A stretch of 64,000 nucleotides of DNA, taken from assembly GCF_014636235.1 (NCBI RefSeq), contig NZ_BMDZ01000007.1, positions 55,181 through 119,180 on the forward strand. Direction: 5' to 3'. The DNA is from Tistrella bauzanensis. Lineage in GTDB: Bacteria > Pseudomonadota > Alphaproteobacteria > Tistrellales > Tistrellaceae. Under the pieces are notes generated by a model. It was given only the letters and a program-made list of their open reading frames with translations, did not search any database and had not been told where the DNA came from. Positions 34,886 through 43,664 of the stretch are shown here, one piece after another. A program made the translations under genes and the position numbers. The stretch's first letter is position 1, and each line of letters begins with the position of its first letter.

Positions 34886-35638
34886 ATGCCCAGGCTGTTC
34901 GTCGCTCTTCCCCTCCCCGAAGCCGTCAGGGAGGCGCTGTCCGGCCTCCGGGGTGGGCTCACCGGCGCCCGCTGGACGGCGCCGGCCAATCTGCACCTGA
35001 CATTGCGCTTCATTGGCGAGGTCGACGGGCCGTCGGTTGCCGACGCGCTCGACGCCCTCGGCACGATAGATGTCGTGCCGCTGACCCTGTCTCTCAAGGG
35101 GCTTGGTCTGTTCGGGCCGGCGAGACGGCCCGGAATATTGTGGATCGACGTCGATGGCGGCCCTGAACTGATCGAACTGCAGCGCCGTGTGGATGCAGCG
35201 ATCGACGGTGCCGGCCTGCCCCGCGACCGGCGCCGGTTCACGCCGCATATCACCCTCGCCCGGCTGCGCCGCGCCGCCGATGACCGGCTCGACCGCTATC
35301 TCACCACCCATGCGGCCGCGGCCGTGCCGCCGTTCACGGTGGATGCGATGCACCTGTTCGAAAGCCGGCTCGGCCATGAGGGGCCGGTCTACAGCAGCCT
35401 CGGTGCCTTCGGCGGCCTGGCTCATGTCGGCGGCAGCCTCGACGATCTGGACGATTTCGCCGAACTGGACGCACCCGACGACAGCGAGTATCCGATGCTC
35501 GCCACGTCGGGCGGACGCGTGCAGCCGGGCTTCGATGGCCGCGGCCATGCGACGACCAGTTGGGGCGGCCCGCCATCGCCGTGGCGCGACGCCGATATCT
35601 GGCCGCATGGCGTGTCACGCCGCCGTCGACGCCGCTGA
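34886..35638 (+). CDS. thpR: RNA 2',3'-cyclic phosphodiesterase (2H family)
   Basis: A 250-residue 2H phosphoesterase hydrolysing 2',3'-cyclic RNA ends. The two catalytic HxT motifs are HLTL (residues 37-40) and HITL (121-124), with the start MPRLFVALPLPEAVREALSG. Typical members end near residue 180 (LGHEGPVYSSLG); this one continues for about 70 residues, first acidic (SLDDLDDFAELDAPDDSE), then ending in a basic PHGVSRRRRRR. It is divergent from the patatin gene, 66 bp away. Confidence 0.9.
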   Translation: MPRLFVALPLPEAVREALSGLRGGLTGARWTAPANLHLTLRFIGEVDGPSVADALDALGTIDVVPLTLSLKGLGLFGPARRPGILWIDVDGGPELIELQRRVDAAIDGAGLPRDRRRFTPHITLARLRRAADDRLDRYLTTHAAAAVPPFTVDAMHLFESRLGHEGPVYSSLGAFGGLAHVGGSLDDLDDFAELDAPDDSEYPMLATSGGRVQPGFDGRGHATTSWGGPPSPWRDADIWPHGVSRRRRRR

Positions 35639-35808
35639 GCCGGGCGGTTCGTGACGATGCTGCCCATGGATATTCTGTGACCGTCTTAACCACTTCGATA
35701 CCAACAGCGGCCTAGGGTGAAGCCAGACGCCAGGATCGGGCCGGTCATAGACGATCCGGTCCGTCTCCTGGTCCCGCTCTTAAGCTTTTCGACGCGAGTT
35801 CAGATCGC

Positions 35809-37200
35809 ATGGCCTCACCTGTCGCTCCCGCATCATCCTTGCCCGCCGATGGCAGCCGTGCAGCCGATGGATCGGCCGTGGCGGGTGACCCACGCCGGAT
35901 GATGCGCCACCACATCGCCGAACTGGACCGGCGACTGGCCGAGCGCTGGCGTCAGGGCCGCATGCAGATCCTGGCCTGGAACAGCTATGGCGTCCGGCTG
36001 GATCTGCTGATGTTGTCGACGTCACATCTGCACGACGCGATCGCCCGCGATCCGTTTCTGATGGTGGGGCCGCGCAAGTTCAGCTATGCCCGCATGCGCC
36101 GGGCGCTGCAGACCCTGGGCCTGCGGCCGGTCACGATCGAACTGCCCTTCACCCCCGGCGTCGATCTGCCGGAAGCCGCGGTGGATGCCGCCGTCCGCCG
36201 CTATGGCTGCACCGAGGTGCAGCACCGCGGCATCGCCGGGTTCGAGATCCGCGGCATTCAGAAGCTGGACCCGATGCAGGCGGCACAGGCGACCGCGGTG
36301 TTGTGGTCACGGGTGGTGCGGGCGCGGCAGTTGCTGGTGCGCTCCGGGCTCGATATCGATCTGGTCAGCCAGCAGAGCGGCGACACGCTGCTGCTGTGGA
36401 GCCGCCAGATCGGCCACAAATCCGACACCACCCTGTTCGCCCTGCTGCTGCTGGTGCTGGCCGATGCGACACTGGACCGGATGACCGAAGCCGAGGCTGT
36501 GGCCGAAGCCCAGGCCGCCGCAGCCCGCGCCGCCGCCATCGCCGCCGGCCTGACGCCGCCCCCGGCCCCGCCCACGCCAGCACAACAGGCCGCCGAGGAC
36601 GGGCTGGACCCGCATCATGGCAGCGGCCTGGTGGCGGCATTCCATGTCGGCAGCCATGTCGAGATGTATCCGCCCGAAGGCGATCGCCCCGGCACGATAC
36701 CGGTCGCCATGGGCGAGGCGGTGCGGATGATCCGCCAGATGCTGACGATCGCAACCGATGATCAGCTTCTGATCGGTCAGTTCGCAGCACCGCTGGCGGA
36801 AGGGCCGATCCGTCAGGGGCGGATCTATCGGATGGTCGACACCCCCCGCTTCATCAGCCACGCCCAGGGCCTGCTGGACCGGATCGAGGGCGAGAAGATG
36901 GGCGGTGCCGCCCTGAACCGTCTGGTGACCTATCTGACCGGCGACCGGCTGATCGAGGGCGTGTTCACCATCAAGCGTTACGAACTGGATCGGCCGGACG
37001 GTCTGCCCTGCCGGTTCTTCAATGCCAAATGCACCCTGCACCGGCTGAACGCACCGCCGGTGTTTCTGGGGCTTCAGAATGAACGGATCCGCCGGGCACC
37101 GGGCACGACCACGGTTTATGAAAGCCCGCAGCCGCAACCGGCAATGCTGTGGCCCGATGATCCGGTGAGCGATGCGGAGCCGTCGGCCAGCGCCGGCTGA
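35809..37200 (+). CDS. Large uncharacterised protein with nucleotide-cyclase-like halves
   Basis: A 463-residue soluble protein I cannot place with certainty. Parts of it follow the order of a class III nucleotidyl cyclase: FEIRGIQKL (145-153) resembles the strand carrying the first metal Asp, GDTLLLW (191-197) the GDG turn, AAFHVGSHVEMY (276-287) and MGEAVRMIRQ (301-310) the final G-D-x-V-N-x-A-R segment. An insertion of Ala-rich helix and Pro-rich linker lies at 225-265. The first metal ligand is Glu and the GDA-type Asp is Glu, so activity is doubtful. An extra N-terminal domain (26-135) is unassigned. It is a single gene with no operon partner. Confidence 0.55.
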   Translation: MASPVAPASSLPADGSRAADGSAVAGDPRRMMRHHIAELDRRLAERWRQGRMQILAWNSYGVRLDLLMLSTSHLHDAIARDPFLMVGPRKFSYARMRRALQTLGLRPVTIELPFTPGVDLPEAAVDAAVRRYGCTEVQHRGIAGFEIRGIQKLDPMQAAQATAVLWSRVVRARQLLVRSGLDIDLVSQQSGDTLLLWSRQIGHKSDTTLFALLLLVLADATLDRMTEAEAVAEAQAAAARAAAIAAGLTPPPAPPTPAQQAAEDGLDPHHGSGLVAAFHVGSHVEMYPPEGDRPGTIPVAMGEAVRMIRQMLTIATDDQLLIGQFAAPLAEGPIRQGRIYRMVDTPRFISHAQGLLDRIEGEKMGGAALNRLVTYLTGDRLIEGVFTIKRYELDRPDGLPCRFFNAKCTLHRLNAPPVFLGLQNERIRRAPGTTTVYESPQPQPAMLWPDDPVSDAEPSASAG

Positions 37201-37251
37201 GATCAGGCGTCGCCCGATATCGGCCGTCGGGCACCTCAGGCATCGGATATC

Positions 37252-38298
37252 TCAGGCATCGGGCACCAGCACCAGCGAGCCGATGACATCGCGGGCTTCC
37301 AGCCGGCGGTGGGCGTCTGCGGCCTGCCGCAGCGGCAGAACCCCGGCCACGGTCGGTGACAGCAGGCCTTCCACGAGCGCCGTGAACAATGCCGATGTCG
37401 CCTCGCGCAGCCGCTCACGATCATCGATATGCGCGAACACGCCGGGCCGGTCCAGGCCCAGCGACCGCTGCGGCCCCAGAACCCCCACATCCAGCGGCGG
37501 GATCGGCCCCGCCACCTGACCGAAGCTGACGATCCGCCCGAAGGGCCGCACCAATGCCGGCAGCCGGGCGAAATTGGCGCCGCCGATCGCATCGAATACC
37601 AGATGCACCCCGGCACCCCCGGTCATGTCCAGCACCGCACGGCCGGCATCGGCGATCGCCGCCGACCCGCCGATGACGACATGTTCGGCTCCCGCCTCGC
37701 GCGCCGCCTCGGCTTTGGCCTGGGTGCCGACGATGGCGATCACCCGCGCGCCCATGGCAGAGGCCCAGCGCACCAGGATCAGCCCCACTCCGCCCGCGGC
37801 CCCGCGCACCAGAACCGTGCGGCCATCCAGCCGCAGCCCGAGCCCATAGACCATCATATGCACGGCGATGCCCGGCAGAAGTGCCGCCGCGCCGACATCC
37901 CAGGGAATCATGTGCGGAAACCGCACCAGCCGGCCGACCGGCAGCACACGGTGGGCGGCATAGGCACCGAGCGGCGGGCCGGCATGGGCCACACGGTCGC
38001 CGGGCCCGAAGCGGTCGACGCCGGCGCCCACCGCCAGAACCTCCCCCACCGATGCCAGCCCCGGAACATGGGCCGGCGCACCGGCGGGTGCCGGTATGGC
38101 ATCGAAAGGCAAGGTACCGTCGCGGTAATACAGATCCAGATGGTTGACGCCGATGGCGCGGGTGGCCATCAGCACCTCGCCCGGCCCCGGCCGGCGCAGC
38201 GGCACCATCGCCGGCACCAGGGCTTCCGGCCCGCCCGGCCGGTCGACGCGCATGACCAGGGTCTCGGACGGGATCGGCGGCGGCGCAGCGGTGGTCAT
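37252..38298 (-). CDS. Quinone oxidoreductase (zinc-free MDR family)
   Basis: A 348-residue NADPH-dependent quinone oxidoreductase of the medium-chain dehydrogenase family. The GroES-like N domain has RPGPGEVLMATRAIGVNHLD and YYRDGTLPF. The Rossmann part has VLVRGAAGGVGLILVRWASA near 158-178 (AAGGVG) and VHLVFDAIGG. No structural-zinc cysteines are present, in line with quinone reductases. Start at 38298. Downstream of its stop two short direct repeats of CTCAGGCATCGG overlap the gene end. Its neighbours do not indicate a pathway. Confidence 0.9.
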   Translation of the reverse strand: MTTAAPPPIPSETLVMRVDRPGGPEALVPAMVPLRRPGPGEVLMATRAIGVNHLDLYYRDGTLPFDAIPAPAGAPAHVPGLASVGEVLAVGAGVDRFGPGDRVAHAGPPLGAYAAHRVLPVGRLVRFPHMIPWDVGAAALLPGIAVHMMVYGLGLRLDGRTVLVRGAAGGVGLILVRWASAMGARVIAIVGTQAKAEAAREAGAEHVVIGGSAAIADAGRAVLDMTGGAGVHLVFDAIGGANFARLPALVRPFGRIVSFGQVAGPIPPLDVGVLGPQRSLGLDRPGVFAHIDDRERLREATSALFTALVEGLLSPTVAGVLPLRQAADAHRRLEARDVIGSLVLVPDA

Positions 38299-38401
38299 GG
38301 AGCGGGCTTTCCGGTCTGGGCAGGGCTGTTGCCATCGATGTCTGTCATCGATCCGTCCCATACCACGCCGCGGCCCCGCCGCCGTCAAGTGCCGAGGCAC
38401 A

Positions 38402-39346
38402 TCAGCCGCCGCGTGCGACCCGCCCGGGTGTGATGCCGAAGCGGCGCCGGAAGGCGGTGGTGAAATTGCCGACATCGCCATAGCCGGCATGAAACGCGGC
38501 CTCGGCGATGCTGCTATGGCCCGACGCAATGGCATCGCGCGCATGATCGAGCCGCCGGCCGCGCAGCCAGCCGGCGATCGACTGGCCATGGGCCGCGCGG
38601 AACAGTCGCTGCATGGCGCTGACGCTGACCCCGCAATCCGCCGCCACCGCCGTCAGAGAAGGCGCAATGCCATCGCGTTCCAGGGCATCGCACAAGGTTT
38701 CCAGCCGCTCGCGCAGCCGGGCGGCCCGGCGCAGATCGGCCGGTCGCAAACCGCCCGGCCCCGGGACATCGCCGCCCGCAGCATCGCCGCCGGCATCGGC
38801 GTCATGATCTGCGACCGCGGCCAGCACCGCCGCCGCGGTCTCCAGGCTTCTGGCCTCGGCGATCAGGTGACTGAAAGGATCGCCCGGCGGTTCGGCGGCG
38901 ATCAGCCCGGCCGTCAGCGCCACCAGCCGCGGCGACGGTGTCCAGCGCAGGGCTGCCAGATGACGGCCGCAGAACCGGCCGGCCGGGGCTTCGGCGGCGA
39001 TCCCTGCCGCCTCCAGCCAGCCCCGCTCAAGACGCAGGGTCAGCTTACGGACATGGGCGCCGGCGTGAAACTGCCGCAACAGGCGGTCGGGCTCGGCCAG
39101 AGACACCGCAAAAGCTGCCGCCCGGCCCGGCCCGGCCCGGCAGATCTGGCGCCGGCCGCCGAAGCTCGCCTCCACCAGCCCGTCCAGCACGATCACGGCG
39201 GTGATCGATGGCGCGATCTCGCGGTCATGCACCCGGTCGTCGCATTCGATGCCATCGGTGGTGTGGACCATCAGCCCCGGACGTGGATGGGCGACGGTCA
39301 GCGCACCGGCCAGCGCCGCACTCTCCAGAGGCTCCGGTGCCCGCAT
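38402..39346 (-). CDS. AraC-family regulator divergent from a TonB receptor
   Basis: A 314-residue regulator of the AraC/XylS family. The C-terminal domain has VAADCGVSVSAMQRLFRAAH and SSIAEAAFHAGYGDVGNFTT followed by FRRRFGITPGRVAR. The N-terminal 200 residues form the sensor, with no recognisable cupin. It resembles PchR-type regulators that control siderophore receptors. Its divergent position to the receptor gene, with 233 bp between them, supports that role; the inducer is not known. Confidence 0.9.
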   Translation of the reverse strand: MRAPEPLESAALAGALTVAHPRPGLMVHTTDGIECDDRVHDREIAPSITAVIVLDGLVEASFGGRRQICRAGPGRAAAFAVSLAEPDRLLRQFHAGAHVRKLTLRLERGWLEAAGIAAEAPAGRFCGRHLAALRWTPSPRLVALTAGLIAAEPPGDPFSHLIAEARSLETAAAVLAAVADHDADAGGDAAGGDVPGPGGLRPADLRRAARLRERLETLCDALERDGIAPSLTAVAADCGVSVSAMQRLFRAAHGQSIAGWLRGRRLDHARDAIASGHSSIAEAAFHAGYGDVGNFTTAFRRRFGITPGRVARGG

Positions 39347-39579
39347 GATGATTCGCTCCCGGTGTCAATTTCGCAATTGCGACTTATTCTCAATCATTAA
39401 CCACAGAGAGGCAAGCCTGGCCTGCATGTTTGCCCGGACATGCGGGCGCAGGCTGACGCATTCGCACAAAACTGAGCGCGTCCCGCACAAGCCATCGATC
39501 TGGCGATACCAGCCGGCAACATTGTAATTGATACGCAGTCGCAACATTCTGCGTCAACCCTGTCATCCGGAGGCCCGTC
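39347..39579. promoter_or_regulatory. Divergent AraC/TonB-receptor control region
   Basis: This is a 233-bp gap, AT-rich near 39365-39405 and 39515-39560. GCAATTGCGACTTATTCTCA (39373-39392), followed by ATCATT, resembles the degenerate Fur/iron boxes found before ferrisiderophore receptors. A related GTAATTGATACGCAGTCGCA lies near 39525-39544. Both are similarity calls only. Confidence 0.4.
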
Positions 39580-41716
39580 ATGCGCCAATCCTGCCCGCTG
39601 CTGTTCCTGTCGCTTGGCGTGCCGATCGCCACGGCCACGGCGGCGCTGATGACCGGCATGGCGCGCGCCGATGAGGCCGAGCCCCTGCCCTCGCTCCAGA
39701 TCGAGGAGCGCCGCACCGATCCGGCCGATCCCGGCCGCACCGAGGGCAGCACCAGCTATGGCACCGACCGGATCAGCGTCGGCGGCAAATCGGTGCGTGA
39801 GATCCGCGAGGTGCCGCGCAGTGTGACGGTGATGACCCGCGCGCGGCTCGACGACCAGAACCTGACCCAGCTTGAAGACGTGGCCCGGCGCACCCCCGGC
39901 TTTCTGGCGCTGAGCAACGATCCCGGCCGGTCGAGCATTTTCTCGCACGGGTTCGAGTTCGACAATGCCCTGGTCGATGGCCTGCCGGCGCCGCTGTCGA
40001 GCATCTATGGCACCCAGCCGGATCTTGCGATCTTCGACCGGGTGGAACTGCTGCGCGGCCCCACCGGCCTGTTCGGCGGCACCGGCGAGCCCGGCGGCAC
40101 GGTGAACCTGATCCGCAAACGCCCGACCGAAACCTTCGGCGCGCGCGGCACTCTGGAAGCCGGATCCTGGAACAATTATCGCGGTGTTGCCGATGTCAGC
40201 GGCCCCATCACCGGCGATGGCCGGGTGGTCGGCGCCTATCAGGACCGCGAGAGCTTCACCGACACCACCGATACCCAGGTCGGCGTCGGTTATGCCGCGA
40301 TCGATGCCGACATCACCGAAGACACCATGCTGTCGCTGGGGGTGTGGCGCCAGGAACGCGAGGGCACGCCGTTCAACGGCCTGCCGGTTTCCACCACCGG
40401 CGAATTCCTCGATATCAGCCGCTCAACCTTCGTCGGCGCCGATTGGAACCGGTTCGAGAACAGCTCGAACGAAGCCATCGCCAGCCTGACCCACAATTTC
40501 GACGATGGCGGGCGGGCCGAGGTTTCGGGCCGGGTGACCGATCGCAATGTCGACCTGAAATATGCCTATGGCTCGACGGCCGTCGATCCCGCCATCGGCA
40601 CCACCAACATCATCGCCATCCAGCGCGCCTATGAGGAGCGGAGCTACGCCCTCGACGCCCATTACAGCCAACCCTTCGAGGCGCTGGGCGGGCGCCACGA
40701 GATCCTGATCGGTGCCGACTGGCGCCGCTATGTCCAGTCGCTGGATAGCGGTACAGCCCGCGGGCTCGGCATGGTGAATGTCTACAGCCCGTCTTCCGAC
40801 ATCGCCGAACCCGACATCGCCATGACCGAGCGGACCCGGGTCGAGCCGGAACAATATGGCCTGTACAGCCGGTTGACCCTGCGGCCGGTTCAGGATGTGA
40901 CGGTGCTGCTGGGCGGCCGGCTGTCGTGGTACGAGAGCACCGCCACCGACCGCAACACCGGTGTCACCAGCACGGTCGATGCCGATGCCGAATTCACCCC
41001 CGACGTCGGGCTGGTCTATGACCTGACCGATGATATCGCGCTGTATGCCAGCTATGCCGGCATCTTCCAGCCCCAGACCCAGCTCGACGAGGCCGGCAAC
41101 CCGATCGAGGCGCGCAGCGGCGAGCAATACGAACTGGGCGTCAAGGCGGCGCTGGGCAATAGCGGCCTGATCGCCACTCTGGCGGCCTTCCAACTGCGCG
41201 ACAGCAACCGCGCGATGGCGATCAGCGGCAGCACCCGCTATGCCGCCGGCGCCGAGGTGGAGGTGCGCGGCATCGAAGCCGAGGTCTCCGGCACCATTCT
41301 GCCGGGCTGGGAGGTTCAGGGCGGCTATACCTTCACCCGCACCAAATATCTGAAGGCGGCGACCAGCACGTCGGGCACCACCTTCAGCACCTATACCCCC
41401 AAGCATGTCGTCCATGCCTTCACCCGCTATACGCTTCAGAACAGAACGGCCCGATGGCGGGGGTTCATGTCGGCGGCGGGGTGCGCTGGCTCAGTAGCTT
41501 CTACAACATGGCGGGCGCGCTGAAGATCGAGGAGGGGACGGTTATGTCGTCACCGATCTTCAGGCCGGCTGGGGCTTCGCGCCCGGCTATGACCTGACCC
41601 TGTCGGTCAACAACGTCTTCGACGAGACCTATTACGACCGGGTCGGCGGCGCCGGGTTGTTCAATTATTACGGCGCGCCGCGCAACGCCATGCTGTCGCT
41701 GAAGGCCAGCTTCTGA
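39580..41716 (+). pseudogene. TonB-dependent siderophore receptor, frameshifted
   Basis: The first 620 residues read as a normal ferrisiderophore receptor: a signal peptide ending near MARADEAE, a plug domain (IREVPRSVTVMTRARL, RVELLRGPTGLFGGTGEPGG) and beta-barrel strands to YTPKHVVHAFTRYTLQ. At 41438 AGAAC is directly duplicated (41438-41442/41443-41447), adding 5 bp. The frame then runs through NGPMAGVHVGGGVRWLSS, and a second shift near 41535 (one G missing) leads to VNNVFDETYYDRVGG and the normal Phe end at 41716. The as-read frame stops at 41523. This is either a broken gene or two assembly errors. Confidence 0.85.
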
Positions 41717-41771
41717 CCCCGCGCGGCCCGTTGAACGAGCCGCCCCCGACATCTCCGAGGACAGCCAGCCC

Positions 41772-42066
41772 ATGCCCCGTTCCGAGGCGCGCATCGCCAC
41801 CACCCTCGGCCAGCGCTATGACCCTGCTCTGCCGGCATTTCCGCCACAAGGTGCCAGCGGAGGTGACCGGCGACACCGCCCGCGCTGATTTTCCCTGGGG
41901 CGCCAGGGCCGAGATGCGGGTCGCGGCCGACCGGCTCGACATCATCTGCACGGCACCCGCCCTGCCGGAACTGGCCCGCACACAGGACGTGATCGCCATC
42001 CATCTGGCCCGCTTCGCCTTCCGCGACCGGCCGGAGATCGTCTGGCAGACGCTGGACGAGGCCTGA
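41772..42066 (+). pseudogene. DUF2218 protein, frameshifted
   Basis: The frame starting at 41772 reads MPRSEARIATTLGQRY, the usual N terminus of DUF2218. Then a 2-base (AT) loss near 41818 moves to the frame MTLLCRHFRHKVPAEVTGDT and onward to IHLARFAFRDRPEIVW. The two halves together give the expected family length of about 100 residues. Alone, the second frame has an upstream ATG at 41731 with an unrelated, Pro/Ser-rich leader. DUF2218 genes often follow TonB receptors, so this probably belonged to the same operon. Confidence 0.75.
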
Positions 42067-42086
42067 GCCCGCATCGCCTTTCGGGT

Positions 42087-42767
42087 TCAGACGGCCTTGC
42101 GAAAGGTGAGATTGATCCGGCGGGCGCCCAGCAGCGGATGGGTGCCCGCCTTCAGCGTCCGCACGCCGTGATAGGCCAGTCGCCAGGCCCCGCCCCAGAC
42201 CGCGACATCGCCATGGATCAGCGGCACCGGCATCTGGCGGTCGGTGCGCTTCAGCCCGCCGAACAGGAAGATCGCGGGCAGACCCAGCGATACCGACACG
42301 ATCGGCGCGGTGAAATCCCCTTCGTCGCGATCCTGATGCAGACTGAGCTTCGCGCCCGGCTCATACAGATTGATCAGACAGGCATCGGGGACAAAATCCG
42401 CGAAGCCCGCCGCATCAGCCGCCTGCCGCGCCAGACGGCTGAACAGCTCCGGCATCGCCGGCCAGGGCCGGCCGGTCTGCGGATCGCGCGGATCATAGCG
42501 GTAGCCGCCGCGATCGCTGACCCAGCCCAGTCTGCCGCAATTGGTCATCGCCACCGACATGGTATAGCCGCCGGGGGTGACCAGATGCCGGAACGGCGCG
42601 CCGGCGGTGATGGCATCGACGGCGGCCAGCAACGCCCGATCCTGCGGCGTGGCCAGCCCGCGCAGCACGGTAAGCCCTGGCACAGCCACCGGTGGCACCG
42701 AAAGCGCCGGTGCTCCCCGGTCATCGAACAGGTCCGGCAGCAGGCCGGTCTGGCGGGTGATGGTCAT
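42087..42767 (-). CDS. alkB: Alpha-ketoglutarate-dependent dioxygenase AlkB
   Basis: A 226-residue Fe(II)/2-oxoglutarate oxygenase repairing alkylated bases. The substrate-lid region is PGGYTMSVAMTNCGRLGWVS near 83-103. The iron ligands are in LSLHQDRDEGDF (HxD) and in LAYHGVRTL; the 2-oxoglutarate arginines are in RRINLTFRKAV. The start is the Met at 42767. The preceding gene, another 2OG oxygenase, ends 17 bp upstream on the same strand, so the two form an operon. Confidence 0.93.
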   Translation of the reverse strand: MTITRQTGLLPDLFDDRGAPALSVPPVAVPGLTVLRGLATPQDRALLAAVDAITAGAPFRHLVTPGGYTMSVAMTNCGRLGWVSDRGGYRYDPRDPQTGRPWPAMPELFSRLARQAADAAGFADFVPDACLINLYEPGAKLSLHQDRDEGDFTAPIVSVSLGLPAIFLFGGLKRTDRQMPVPLIHGDVAVWGGAWRLAYHGVRTLKAGTHPLLGARRINLTFRKAV

Positions 42768-42783
42768 GACAGACAGACAAACC

Positions 42784-43557
42784 CTATTGCGCGTCATGAA
42801 AGATGATGCCGAGCGTATGGCGCCGACCGGCACGCACCCGGCTGACACCGTGGCGCATGGTCACCCGGTAATCGCCGCGGGTGCCGCGCACCGGCCGTTG
42901 ATTGACCGCGAACACCACCGCATCCCCCTGCCCCAGCGGCACCACCTCGGCGCGCGACTGCATGCGCGGCCGTTGTTCGGTCAGCACGAATTCGCCGCCG
43001 CTGAAATCGGCATCGCCGGCCGCCACCACCGCCTCGGCGCCCGGCCGCTGCAGCAGCACCGCCAGTTGAAGCGGAAAGGCCAGCGCGCCATACAGATCCT
43101 GATGCAGACAGTTATAGTCGCCGGGCCCGTATTCCAGCAGCAGCGGCGTCGGCCGGGTCTGCCCGGCCGCATGGCAGCGCGCCAGGAAGCTGGCATGATC
43201 ATCGGGATAGCGAACGTCGAGCCCCATCCGTGCCGCCCAGCCATTGGCGATGGCGGCCAGATGCGGATAGATCTGACCGCGCAGCGCCGCCACCAGATCG
43301 GGCAGCGGCCGCGCGAAGTATTTATACGCGCCCTGTCCGAACCCATGACGCGCCATCACCACATGGCTGCGAAAGCGGCTGTCATCAGGGTAGAGACCGC
43401 TGATCGCCGCGCAGTCATTCGGCATCAGAAGACCGGGCAGGATCGCCGATCCCTGACGGTCGAGGGCTGTGGCGACGGCCGCCCAGTCGATGCGGCCTGT
43501 CCGCCCGGCAATGGCATCGGCGGCAGTGGGCATTGCTGTCTCCAAGGTGGTGGTCAT
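42784..43557 (-). CDS. 2-oxoglutarate/Fe(II) oxygenase
   Basis: A 257-residue jelly-roll oxygenase starting at 43557. The iron facial triad is seen in DYNCLHQDLYGALAFPLQLA (HxD near 150) and in VTMRHGVSRVRAGRRHTLGI (His and the 2OG-binding Arg). It has RGDYRVTMRHG near the end and FSGGEFVLTEQRPRMQSRAE before it. The gene is transcribed with alkB directly downstream, which suggests a role in alkylation or nucleic-acid repair. The substrate is unproven. Confidence 0.88.
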   Translation of the reverse strand: MTTTLETAMPTAADAIAGRTGRIDWAAVATALDRQGSAILPGLLMPNDCAAISGLYPDDSRFRSHVVMARHGFGQGAYKYFARPLPDLVAALRGQIYPHLAAIANGWAARMGLDVRYPDDHASFLARCHAAGQTRPTPLLLEYGPGDYNCLHQDLYGALAFPLQLAVLLQRPGAEAVVAAGDADFSGGEFVLTEQRPRMQSRAEVVPLGQGDAVVFAVNQRPVRGTRGDYRVTMRHGVSRVRAGRRHTLGIIFHDAQ

Positions 43558-43664
43558 CGGCGCCGGCATCTCCACGGCTGAAGGGCAGACCGGCATCATG
43601 GCGCCGATCACCGGCCGGCGCTTCCCGTGACCGGTCGCCAAAGTCACGGCAGGCGGCCCGTCGC

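Noticed and set aside
34820-35608. N-terminal extension of the patatin gene to 35608
   Set aside because: It overlaps thpR on the opposite strand. The family-consistent start is the Met at 34819.
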